NCBI GenBank assembly: GCA_017935645.1
Contig: JAGBHF010000020.1
Location: forward strand, 1-40,587
Length of the DNA: 40,587 nt
Direction of reading: 5' to 3'
Source of the DNA: Bacteroidaceae bacterium
Lineage (GTDB): Bacteria; Bacteroidota; Bacteroidia; Bacteroidales; Barnesiellaceae_A
Numbering within the stretch: position 1 is the first letter of the stretch; each line of letters starts with the position of its first letter. Made by a program: the position numbers and the translations under genes. The notes under the pieces are model-generated. The model searched no databases and was not told where the DNA came from. It worked only from the letters and a program-made list of their open reading frames with translations. Shown piece by piece: positions 7,033 through 14,910 of the stretch.

Positions 7033-8766
7033 ATGAAGAAAATAATTACATTACTATCTCTTGTCATAATGTTGTCTTCGTGCAACAAAGATGATATTAT
7101 TACATCGAAATTCCCTCCTGAAATTGAGTTGGATAATGCTACAGGTATCTATACAACCAAGCCCGGTCGTGCCGTGACTATTGCACCTTCGTACCTGAAT
7201 GTTGAGGATGCTATTTACTTGTGGAGTGTCGAAAATTACGATGGTTATATACAGTCAGTAACCGATTCTACCTTCACTTTCGTAACGAATGAAATAGGTA
7301 CATACTATGTTACACTGCAAGTTACAACTAAGTATGGAGAAGATACCGAGGAGATGCGTATAGACGTTGTAGAGCGCGAAATACCTTCGATATCGCTCAA
7401 TGGTACACAGACCGAGTATAGCGTATTGCAAGGTGTGGCGTTGTACTTTGCTCCTACTGTAAAAGAGACTTCATTGCCTACAACCTATGTGTGGATGTTG
7501 AATGGTGAGATTGTGTCGAACGAGTTGAATTATACTTTCTGTAGTGATGTATTGGGTGAGTACTTGTTGGTATTTGCTGCTGAGAATGAGGATGGTCGTG
7601 ACGAGATTACATTGAAAATCAATGTATGTACTCCCGAACAAATGCCGTTCTCATGGAGTTTCGAACAAACTGAGTTTAGTTATTCGCGCGGTCGTTCTAT
7701 TCGTCTTATGCCCACCGAAATTGCTAATGCCGATAACGCTGTGTTTACATGGAAGGTGGACGATGTAGTGGTACAAGAGAGCAACTCACCAATGTGGATA
7801 TGCGACCTATCGCAGGAGGGAGCGTATAAAGTGACAGTAGAAGCAACAATTGTTAATGAAACTACACAGATGACTCTTGTACAAGAACTTGTAGTGAATG
7901 TATGTCCGACCGAGGGTACATACTATCGACCCTCTTCATCGACATCATCAAGATGGCTGAACGATGTATATGAATATACACCTGCACCGGGACAGTTTAT
8001 CAACGAGACCAAAACCGGAGGCTTCAATGGTGCTGAGACAACTCCCGAAGCTTCGTGCATCTATGCCGAGCAACGTTTTGCCACTCAATCATGGGTTTCT
8101 CTTGGAGGTTTTGGTGGTTATGTGGTTGTAGGTTTTGACCATAGTATTGAGAATAATGATGGTTATGACATTGCTGTGATAGGAAACTCGTTTGCGGGTT
8201 CGAGTGAACCGGGTGTTGTGTGGGTAATGCAAGATGACAATGGCAATGGCATGCCCGATGATACATGGTATGAATTACGTGGTAGCGAAACCGGATCAGC
8301 CTCTACCATAAGTGACTATGCCGTTACCTATTATCGTCCCTCGGCTGCCGGTATGCCTGTGCAATGGAATGATAATATAGGTAATAGTGGTGAGATAGCC
8401 TATCTTGCCGATTATCATACACAAGATTATTATTATCCCGCGTGGATAGCATCCGATTCGTACACTTTGCGTGGAACTCTTCTCGAAGCCAAGTGTTACG
8501 ATAAGTCGGGTAATGGCACATATTGGATACTTCCCGAGTATGATTGGGGATATGCCGACAACTTTAGTGCTGTCGATTGTAATCAAAAAGGCGACAAAGC
8601 AAATAATTTTGATATATCCAATGCCATCGATTACACCGGCAATCCTATTCCGTTGAAGTATATAGATTTTATAAAAGTGCAAACCGCTACCAATGCTCAG
8701 TGTGGCTGGATAGGTGAAAACTCGACCGAGGTATGTGGATTCTATGATTGTAGTATTACTGAATAA
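7033..8766 (+). CDS. Surface lipoprotein with PKD-like repeats, B12 operon
   Basis: This is a 577-residue lipoprotein. The chosen ATG (7033) gives a normal signal peptide with a lipobox at Cys17 (LSSC); an earlier in-frame ATG at 6967 lies inside the hairpin before the gene. Three PKD/Ig-like beta-sandwich repeats follow at about 25-110, 115-200 and 205-300, each with an AxYLWSVEN- or TYVWMLNG-like core and a final YxVTLQV- or LLVFAAE-type strand. The C-terminal half (about 310-577) is a distinct globular domain rich in aromatic residues (GGFGGYVVVGFDHSI) and with a calcium-loop-like DDNGNGMPDD at residues 401-410. Its stop is 3 bases before the BtuG-like gene. A function in cobalamin binding at the surface is inferred from the operon; it is the other candidate for a BtuH-type protein. 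Confidence 0.78.
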   Translation: MKKIITLLSLVIMLSSCNKDDIITSKFPPEIELDNATGIYTTKPGRAVTIAPSYLNVEDAIYLWSVENYDGYIQSVTDSTFTFVTNEIGTYYVTLQVTTKYGEDTEEMRIDVVEREIPSISLNGTQTEYSVLQGVALYFAPTVKETSLPTTYVWMLNGEIVSNELNYTFCSDVLGEYLLVFAAENEDGRDEITLKINVCTPEQMPFSWSFEQTEFSYSRGRSIRLMPTEIANADNAVFTWKVDDVVVQESNSPMWICDLSQEGAYKVTVEATIVNETTQMTLVQELVVNVCPTEGTYYRPSSSTSSRWLNDVYEYTPAPGQFINETKTGGFNGAETTPEASCIYAEQRFATQSWVSLGGFGGYVVVGFDHSIENNDGYDIAVIGNSFAGSSEPGVVWVMQDDNGNGMPDDTWYELRGSETGSASTISDYAVTYYRPSAAGMPVQWNDNIGNSGEIAYLADYHTQDYYYPAWIASDSYTLRGTLLEAKCYDKSGNGTYWILPEYDWGYADNFSAVDCNQKGDKANNFDISNAIDYTGNPIPLKYIDFIKVQTATNAQCGWIGENSTEVCGFYDCSITE

Positions 8767-8769
8767 GTT

Positions 8770-9834
8770 ATGAAGGTAAAATTATATTATGTAATCATAT
8801 TGACACTCTTGTATCTATCAACGTCATGTATGAAATGGGAGTATGGTATCGAAGAAGATTTTGATGCCACAGGGTCAGGATTGTTTATTACCAACGAAGG
8901 CAACTTTCAGTATGGCAATGCCACGCTTTCATACTATGACCCTGATACAAAAGTTGTTGATAATGAGGTGTTCTATAGGTCTAATGCTATGAAATTGGGC
9001 GATGTGGCTCAATCGATGTGCATATATAAAGATGTGGGTTGGGTCGTTGTAAACAATTCGCATGTGATATTTGCTATCGACCTCAATACCTTTAAGGAAC
9101 GAGGCCGCATTACAAATCTCACCTCACCACGTTATATGCACTTCGTGTCGGATGAGAAGGCCTATGTAACTCAATTGTGGGACAATCGTATTTTTATTGT
9201 CAATCCTCGATTGTACGAAATAATAGGGTATATCGAATGTCCCAACATGACAATGGAGTCGGGCTCTACCGAGCAAATGGTGCAGTATGGTAAATATCTG
9301 TATGTCAATTGCTGGTCGTATCAAAATCGCATACTGAAGATTGATACCGAGACCGATATGGTGGTAGATGAATTGGTTGTGGGTATACAGCCTACTTCTC
9401 TTGTGCTTGATAAGAATAACAAGCTATGGACGATTACCGACGGTGGGTACAAAGGTTCGCCCTATGGTTATGAAGCCCCGTCGCTCTATTGCATCGATGC
9501 CGAGACATTTACGATCGAAAAAGAGTTCCGTTTCAGGTTGGGCGATAGCCCCTCGGAGTTGCAGCTCAATAAGGAGCGCGATGTGTTATATTGGCTCAAC
9601 GATGATGTATGGGCGATGTCGGTCGATGCCGAGCGTGTGCCGGTGCGTCCTTTCTTAGATAACAAAGGCACGATATATTACGGACTTACCATTAATCCTC
9701 ATAATGGTGATGTATATATAGCCGATGCAATCGACTATCAGCAACAAGGTAAAGTGTACCGATACACCAATGCAGGGGTATTGGTTGATGAATTTTATGT
9801 AGGTATAATACCGGGTGCATTTTGTTGGAAATAA
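8770..9834 (+). CDS. btuG: BtuG-like B12-binding beta-propeller lipoprotein
   Basis: This is a 354-residue lipoprotein with a lipobox at Cys20 (STSC). The rest is a YncE/DUF5074-type beta-propeller: repeated blades such as GVVNNSHVIFAIDLNTFK-like, VTQLWDNRIFIVN, YGKYLYVNCWSY and GDVYIADAID. The position directly before a BtuB receptor and after a cobalamin riboswitch matches BtuG of gut Bacteroides, which binds cobalamin with very high affinity and caps BtuB. Spacing is 3 bases from the gene before and 9 from btuB, so it is translated in one mRNA with both. The family call is good. Affinity and ligand range cannot be read from sequence. Confidence 0.85.
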   Translation: MKVKLYYVIILTLLYLSTSCMKWEYGIEEDFDATGSGLFITNEGNFQYGNATLSYYDPDTKVVDNEVFYRSNAMKLGDVAQSMCIYKDVGWVVVNNSHVIFAIDLNTFKERGRITNLTSPRYMHFVSDEKAYVTQLWDNRIFIVNPRLYEIIGYIECPNMTMESGSTEQMVQYGKYLYVNCWSYQNRILKIDTETDMVVDELVVGIQPTSLVLDKNNKLWTITDGGYKGSPYGYEAPSLYCIDAETFTIEKEFRFRLGDSPSELQLNKERDVLYWLNDDVWAMSVDAERVPVRPFLDNKGTIYYGLTINPHNGDVYIADAIDYQQQGKVYRYTNAGVLVDEFYVGIIPGAFCWK

Positions 9835-9843
9835 AATGATATA

Positions 9844-11889
9844 ATGATGAAACCCAGATTGATATTGTGCTTTCTTTTGTTTGTTCTATGCGTCACCCAA
9901 TCGAGTGCAATGGGCGATATAGATAAAGATGTAGAGATATCGGAAGTAACAGTGTATGGCCGTCGTCCTATGAAAGAGATAGGTACACAGCTTACAAAGC
10001 TCGATTCTACGGCTTTGAAAGAGAATATTGCTCTCTCTATGGCCGATGTTTTGGCGTATAACTCTTCGATTTTTGTCAAGAATCACGGTCGTGCTACGCT
10101 CTCAACAGTATCCTTTCGCGGCACATCGGCTTCGCATACGCAAGTGACATGGAACGGTATGAAAATCAACAACCCGATGTTGGGTATGACCGACTTTTCG
10201 ATGATACCCTCTTATTTTATCGATGATGCATCGTTGTTGCATGGCACATCTTCGGTCAATGAGGTGGGTGGCGGACTTGGTGGTGCAGTCAAATTATCTA
10301 CCAAGCCGGCACAGAACAAGGGATTCGGTATGCAGTATATACAAGGTATTGGCTCATTCAGTACCTTCGATGAATTTCTGCGACTGACATATGGCGACGA
10401 CCATTGGCAAATCTCTACTCGTGCGGTCTTTTCATCTTCGCCCAATGACTACGAGTATCGTAATCGCGATAAAAAGATTAATGTATATGACGAGGATATG
10501 AATATCATCGACCAGTATTACCCAATTGAGCGCAATAAGAGTGGCGCGTTTAAAGATTTTCATGTTTTACAAGAAGTATACTATAACACAGGTAAAGGTG
10601 ACTGTATAGGCCTTAATGCCTGGTACATCAACTCCAATCGTGAGTTGGCCATGCTCACGGTCGACTATGGCGATGATACCCAATTTGACAACCGTCAACG
10701 TGAAGAAACATTCCGCGGTGTTCTATCATGGGAGCACTTACGTAAGGGTTGGAAACTCAAGACGCAAGCTGTATATCTACACACATGGCTTGCCTATGAC
10801 TACAAGCGTGATATAGGTAATGGCAATATGGCCTCCATGACAAGTTCGCGTAGTAATATTAATACAATCTCGTCACAAGTCGACAGTGAGTACTTTCTAA
10901 ATGATAAATGGTTGTTTACAGCATCATTGTCCGCCAATCAGCATTTTGTATACAGTCATGATAAAGCGATAATTTCGCAAGAAGGAAATAATGCCATTGT
11001 TGGTTATGATAAAGCTCGTTTTGAAATGTCAGGCTCTCTTTCGGCCAAGTGGCAACCCATTAAACAGTTGGGCGTGTCTCTGGTATTGCGTGAAGAACTT
11101 ATAGGTACAAAATGGAGCCCTCTTATTCCGGCCTTCTTTATTGACGGAGTCTTGTTTGAGCCGGCCAATCTCATGCTCAAGGCCTCAGTGTCGCGTAATT
11201 TTCGTGCACCCACACTCAATGATTTATATACGTTGCCCGGTGGTAATCCCGACCTGAAAAATGAGAGAGGATGGACCTACGATGCCGGATTGTCGTTTGC
11301 TATAGGTCGCGATAATGTCTACTCCCTTAGAGGTTCGGTAAGTTGGTTCGAGTCGTTTATACATGATTGGATTCTATGGCTGCCTACTACACAAGGCTTT
11401 TTCTCTCCACGTAATATAAAGGATGTGCACGCCTATGGAATAGAGACTCAAGGCAATCTGGTTTTACATCTTCCTAAAGATTGGACCATCGACCTCAACG
11501 GAACATTCTCTTGGACACCCTCTATCAATGAGGGTGAGCCTGTATCGCCTGCAGATAAGTCGATAGGAATGCAATTGCCCTATGTGCCCGAGTTTTCATC
11601 ATCCGTGATAGGTCGCTTATCGTGGCGCGACTGGACATTTATGTATAAATGGTGTTATTATAGCGAGCGATACACTATGTCGAGCAATGATATTTCTTTC
11701 TCGGGTAAGTTGCCCGAATATTTTATGAGCAACATTTCTCTTGAGAAATTGCTCTCATTCAAGTGGCTGGATTTGTCGTTGAAGGGTGTGATTAATAATC
11801 TCTTTAATGAGGAATATTTGTCGGTATTATCACGACCAATGCCTGGTATTAACTTCGAAATATTTGTTGGTATCACTCCCAAATGGTGA
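9844..11889 (+). CDS. btuB: TonB-dependent outer-membrane receptor, BtuB-like
   Basis: This is a 681-residue TonB-dependent transporter. It has a signal peptide to about residue 22, a TonB-box-like VEISEVTVYGRR, a plug domain at about 35-150 (MADVLAYNSSIFVKNHGRATLSTVSFRGTSA in two parts, then GGGLGGAVKLSTKP) and a 22-strand barrel to the C-terminus, ending in an aromatic residue (KW). The typical NFRAPTLNDLY motif is present in the barrel. There is no N-terminal carboxypeptidase-like domain, so it is not a SusC-type protein. The riboswitch and the BtuG-like neighbour point to cobalamin as substrate. The ATG at 9847 is an equal alternative start. The gene ends 4 bases before the convergent yjjG. 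Confidence 0.9.
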   Translation: MMKPRLILCFLLFVLCVTQSSAMGDIDKDVEISEVTVYGRRPMKEIGTQLTKLDSTALKENIALSMADVLAYNSSIFVKNHGRATLSTVSFRGTSASHTQVTWNGMKINNPMLGMTDFSMIPSYFIDDASLLHGTSSVNEVGGGLGGAVKLSTKPAQNKGFGMQYIQGIGSFSTFDEFLRLTYGDDHWQISTRAVFSSSPNDYEYRNRDKKINVYDEDMNIIDQYYPIERNKSGAFKDFHVLQEVYYNTGKGDCIGLNAWYINSNRELAMLTVDYGDDTQFDNRQREETFRGVLSWEHLRKGWKLKTQAVYLHTWLAYDYKRDIGNGNMASMTSSRSNINTISSQVDSEYFLNDKWLFTASLSANQHFVYSHDKAIISQEGNNAIVGYDKARFEMSGSLSAKWQPIKQLGVSLVLREELIGTKWSPLIPAFFIDGVLFEPANLMLKASVSRNFRAPTLNDLYTLPGGNPDLKNERGWTYDAGLSFAIGRDNVYSLRGSVSWFESFIHDWILWLPTTQGFFSPRNIKDVHAYGIETQGNLVLHLPKDWTIDLNGTFSWTPSINEGEPVSPADKSIGMQLPYVPEFSSSVIGRLSWRDWTFMYKWCYYSERYTMSSNDISFSGKLPEYFMSNISLEKLLSFKWLDLSLKGVINNLFNEEYLSVLSRPMPGINFEIFVGITPKW

Positions 11890-11912
11890 TGGATTATAAT
11901 ATATCCATCACC
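11885..11912. terminator. Shared palindromic terminator of btuB and yjjG
   Basis: GGTGATGGAT (11885-11894) pairs perfectly with ATCCATCACC (11903-11912) around 8 A/T bases. The left arm includes the btuB stop codon (11887-11889). The loop and right arm encode the last residues of yjjG, whose stop is 11894-11896. The hairpin could end or protect both convergent transcripts. Neither side has a long U run. Confidence 0.5.
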
Positions 11913-12598
11913 TCTCGGAGGTTGTGTGCGGTGTATTGAGGCTCTTGTTCCGTGAAGCCTCGGTGATTGCGGTCGAAGTATATTTGTCCCCATCCGGCAT
12001 GCATCGCACCCAAGATGTCGGCATCGTAGTTGTCGCCGATGAGTAAGGTATTCTTGGCCTGTGAGTTTGTTACTTCAAGGGCATAATCGAATAGGCGACG
12101 GTCGGGTTTGTTAATACCTATCTCGTCGGATAGTACCATGCGCTCGAAGTAATGACTAATGCCTGCCGACTGCAACTTCTTGTGCTGTACCTCGATAAAT
12201 CCATTGCTGAGGATATACAAGTTGTAACCTCGCTCTTTCAGGTAATCGAGCAACTCTATTGCGTGAGGCACAAGTTGAGTTTGCATGGCGAGGGTATCGA
12301 GGTAATACTCATTCATTTGCTGTGCCTTTGTATTGTCGGGGTCGGGGTATTGCACCTCGCGTAGCAAGTGGGCATAGCGCTCGATGATAAGAAAGTCCTT
12401 ATCTATCTTACCGTGGTGATACAAAGCCCACAGCTCGCTATTCTTGGCATAATAGGCTGTGCTGAAGGCCTTGTAATCGGGATAAATACGTGCAATGTTG
12501 AGGTCGCGATACATTGTCTCAAGCGACACGTGCGAGTTGGCTGTAAAATCCCAAATAGTGTCGTCGAGGTCGATAAATATATTGCGATACTGTGTCAT
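11894..12598 (-). CDS. yjjG: YjjG-family noncanonical pyrimidine nucleotidase (HAD)
   Basis: This is a 234-residue HAD-superfamily hydrolase. Motif I is FIDLDDTIWDF with nucleophile Asp10 and Asp12. Motif II is the Ser of YILSNGF. Motif III is the Lys of GINKPDRRLF. Motif IV is LLIGDNYDADILGA. Length, cap domain (about 18-100) and the ending match YjjG, which dephosphorylates noncanonical pyrimidine nucleotides as a housecleaning step. It lies 20 bases downstream of ddh on the same strand and is probably cotranscribed. No functional link with ddh is evident. Confidence 0.9.
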   Translation of the reverse strand: MTQYRNIFIDLDDTIWDFTANSHVSLETMYRDLNIARIYPDYKAFSTAYYAKNSELWALYHHGKIDKDFLIIERYAHLLREVQYPDPDNTKAQQMNEYYLDTLAMQTQLVPHAIELLDYLKERGYNLYILSNGFIEVQHKKLQSAGISHYFERMVLSDEIGINKPDRRLFDYALEVTNSQAKNTLLIGDNYDADILGAMHAGWGQIYFDRNHRGFTEQEPQYTAHNLREVMDIL

Positions 12599-12618
12599 GT
12601 GGGGCGAGTGTCAACGCT

Positions 12619-13506
12619 TTACACCAATTGTTTTATCCACTCTTCGCGACTGCCGGGCAACAGGTCTATAATAGGTATTTCTACCATTGTGTATGCACCG
12701 GGTTGTTGACGCATTGAGGCACGGGCTACGTTTACAAGCATTTGAGCTGTAAGAGCCGGATTATTGATACTCATATTGAATTCAAATCGTTGGTTCTGAG
12801 TCTTTCCCGATACACCTTTGCGCACCATGTTTACACCATGTCCCATGTCTATTACGTTATCGACGCAAGGTACTTCTATGACGTGGGTCTCGTCGTGTGC
12901 GAAGTAGGGGTCTGCTTTTATTTTGGCTGCTACTTCGTCGAGTTTGTATCCCTCGTTCAATTCAACATATACCATGCGACGGTGAATGCCTGTGCCTACA
13001 GGTATAGTCATTGACAAAGCGGCTTTTACGCCCTCAATGGCTTTCACTGCTACGGTGTGTCCCATACTCATGCCGGGTCCAAAGTTGGTGTAAGTAATAC
13101 CTTTGGGTGCACATGCTTGCAACAATGTGCGCACTACCGAGTCACTTCCGGGGTCCCAACCCGCCGATATGATAGATACGCGGCCCTGTTCGCGCGCCTT
13201 GCTGTCGAGACTTCGACGCAGGTCGACAATACCCGTGTGTATGTCGAAGCTATCAACGGTATTCATACCCAATGCAAGTGCTTGCAAGGCATACTCCTCA
13301 ACCTTGCGGGTAGGGGTGCAAAGGATGGCAACATCAGCATCTAAGTCGGCAAGATTGCTTGTTACACGATAGGGTTTAAGTTCTTCAGGGATGTTCTTGC
13401 TGTCGCGACGAACTATACCCGCTATAATAAAGTCGGGTGACTCATTCAATGCTTCAATAACGTATCGGCCTATATTTCCATAGCCTACAACTGCTGCTTT
13501 AATCAT
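12619..13506 (-). CDS. ddh: meso-Diaminopimelate dehydrogenase
   Basis: This is a 295-residue NADPH-dependent enzyme that converts tetrahydrodipicolinate to meso-diaminopimelate in one step. It supplies peptidoglycan and lysine. The Rossmann motif VVGYGNIGRYV is at the N-terminus. ADVAILCTPT, NTVDSFDIH, SAGWDPGSDSVVRTLLQA and GPGMSMGHTVAVKAIEGVK are characteristic of Ddh. Length fits the family (about 300). Cytoplasmic. A perfect TAACTTTG box lies 36 bases upstream on the minus strand. It leads a two-gene unit with yjjG. Confidence 0.95.
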   Translation of the reverse strand: MIKAAVVGYGNIGRYVIEALNESPDFIIAGIVRRDSKNIPEELKPYRVTSNLADLDADVAILCTPTRKVEEYALQALALGMNTVDSFDIHTGIVDLRRSLDSKAREQGRVSIISAGWDPGSDSVVRTLLQACAPKGITYTNFGPGMSMGHTVAVKAIEGVKAALSMTIPVGTGIHRRMVYVELNEGYKLDEVAAKIKADPYFAHDETHVIEVPCVDNVIDMGHGVNMVRKGVSGKTQNQRFEFNMSINNPALTAQMLVNVARASMRQQPGAYTMVEIPIIDLLPGSREEWIKQLV

Positions 13507-13541
13507 AGTGGTAATTATCTGTTTTTTGTATTAATATAGGG

Positions 13542-13549
13542 CAAAGTTA
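13542..13549 (-). promoter_or_regulatory. Promoter -7 box for ddh
   Basis: On the minus strand this reads TAACTTTG, a perfect TAnnTTTG. It is 36 bases before the ddh start. A clear TTG at the usual distance is not seen, so only the downstream element is claimed. Confidence 0.45.
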
Positions 13550-13717
13550 AAGATTAATTATTTATCGTTCGTTTCATATTTGCAGTTTTTTTGAAAAATT
13601 AATGCAATCGCATCCAATAAAGTAATGATTGTAATAAATAACACTATATAAATGTGAAAACTTCTGAAAAAATAGATTTATAAAGATAATAATGTATATA
13701 TTTTGTGTAAAATATTG

Positions 13718-13741
13718 TAATTTTGCATGTCTATAACATGC
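13718..13741 (+). promoter_or_regulatory. Candidate promoter and dyad for the efflux operon
   Basis: TAATTTTG at 13718-13725 fits TAnnTTTG and is 63 bases before the adaptor gene. The nearest TTTG upstream (13702-13705) is too close for a standard spacer. A dyad, GCATGT (13725-13730) and ACATGC (13736-13741), overlaps the expected start site and could be an operator. Confidence 0.4.
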
Positions 13742-13788
13742 CCTTATAATGGGTGATATAATGCTGATAATCAATAAATAAACCGATA

Positions 13789-14907
13789 ATGAACTGTAAA
13801 AAACTGCTACTACCTGTTTTGGCCACTTTTATGCTTGTATCATGTGCCGAAAAACAATCCGAGACGACAAAAAGCGAAATACGTTATCCGTTGCATACCG
13901 TTACACTCAGCGACCGTGTATTGCAGGCCGATTATACGGCTACTATTAAAGGTTGTCAAACGGTCGAGATACGACCGCAGGTAAGTGGTATGATTACCGA
14001 TATTCGCATCAACGAAGGTAGTATGGTGGGTATGGGACAAGTGCTCTTTGTTATCGACCCTGTACCATACGAAGCGGCTTATGAAATAGCCGTTGCCAAC
14101 GTGAAGAGTGCCGAAGCGGCTCTCTCTACGGCTCAACTGATGTTGGATAGTAACAAAGAACTTTATGAGCAGGATGTCGTTTCGGAGTTTGACTTGATGA
14201 TGGCTCGCAATGACCTTGCTGAGGCCGAGGCAAAATTAGCACTGGCTCGTGCCGAAGAGACAAATGCACACAACAATCTGTCGTATACCGAAGTAAAATC
14301 GCCTGTTAATGGTGTGGCAAGTATGATACCTTATCGCGTAGGTGCGTTGGTAAGCAGTAACATTACTCAACCCTTGGTAACTGTGTCGGACGATAGCCAA
14401 GTATATGCCTACTTCTCTATGGCCGAAAATCAAATGCTCGACCTTATATACCAATACGGCTCGTTGCAACGTGCTATTAATGAAATGCCCGAGGTAGAGT
14501 TGCGTATGAGTAATGGTGATATATATGAACACAAAGGTCGTATCAATGCCATCAGTGGTACTATCAGCGAAACAACGGGTGCTGTAAGCCTTCGTGCTGC
14601 TTTCCCCAATCGTGGTAGAGTGTTGCGTGACGGTGGTAGCGGTACAGTTATCATACCTTCGGAGCGTAAGGGGTGTATCGTTATTCCTCAGTCGGCTACC
14701 TATGAGTTGCAAGACCGTATATTCGTATATAAAGTAGTTGAAGGACGTGCCGTGTCGACACTTATTGAAGTGTTGCCTCAAAATAATGGTACCGAATATA
14801 TTGTTGAGTCGGGATTACAGGAAGGCGACGTAATTGTTGCCGAAGGTGCCGGCCTTATTCGCGAAGGTACTGTAGTTGTGGCAAAAGATAATAACAAGGA
14901 GGAGTAA
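13789..14907 (+). CDS. RND efflux periplasmic adaptor (lipoprotein)
   Basis: This is a 372-residue membrane fusion protein of the AcrA/MexA type. It has a lipobox at Cys19 (LVSC), so it is anchored to the inner membrane facing the periplasm. The lipoyl-like half motifs are present (ATIKGCQTVEIRPQVSGMI, INEGSMVGMGQVLFVID), then a helical hairpin at about 100-160 with heptads, and beta-barrel and membrane-proximal domains (VSSNITQPLVTVSD, FVYKVVEGRAV). It links the RND pump to the outer-membrane channel. The next gene begins 3 bases after its stop. Substrate is not predictable. Confidence 0.92.
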   Translation: MNCKKLLLPVLATFMLVSCAEKQSETTKSEIRYPLHTVTLSDRVLQADYTATIKGCQTVEIRPQVSGMITDIRINEGSMVGMGQVLFVIDPVPYEAAYEIAVANVKSAEAALSTAQLMLDSNKELYEQDVVSEFDLMMARNDLAEAEAKLALARAEETNAHNNLSYTEVKSPVNGVASMIPYRVGALVSSNITQPLVTVSDDSQVYAYFSMAENQMLDLIYQYGSLQRAINEMPEVELRMSNGDIYEHKGRINAISGTISETTGAVSLRAAFPNRGRVLRDGGSGTVIIPSERKGCIVIPQSATYELQDRIFVYKVVEGRAVSTLIEVLPQNNGTEYIVESGLQEGDVIVAEGAGLIREGTVVVAKDNNKEE

Positions 14908-14910
14908 CAG

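Larger units (their letters stand above)
13507..13788. other. Divergent intergenic region, ddh / efflux operon
   Basis: This is 282 bases of AT-rich DNA between two divergent units. It holds the ddh promoter box and a candidate efflux promoter, given separately. No gene or RNA is recognised between them, and no regulator gene is adjacent. Confidence 0.5.

Noticed and set aside
13604..13613. GCAATCGCAT shared with 4771-4780 near the riboswitch P1
   Set aside because: A ten-base match without other aptamer parts; there is no B12 box or core near 13604.
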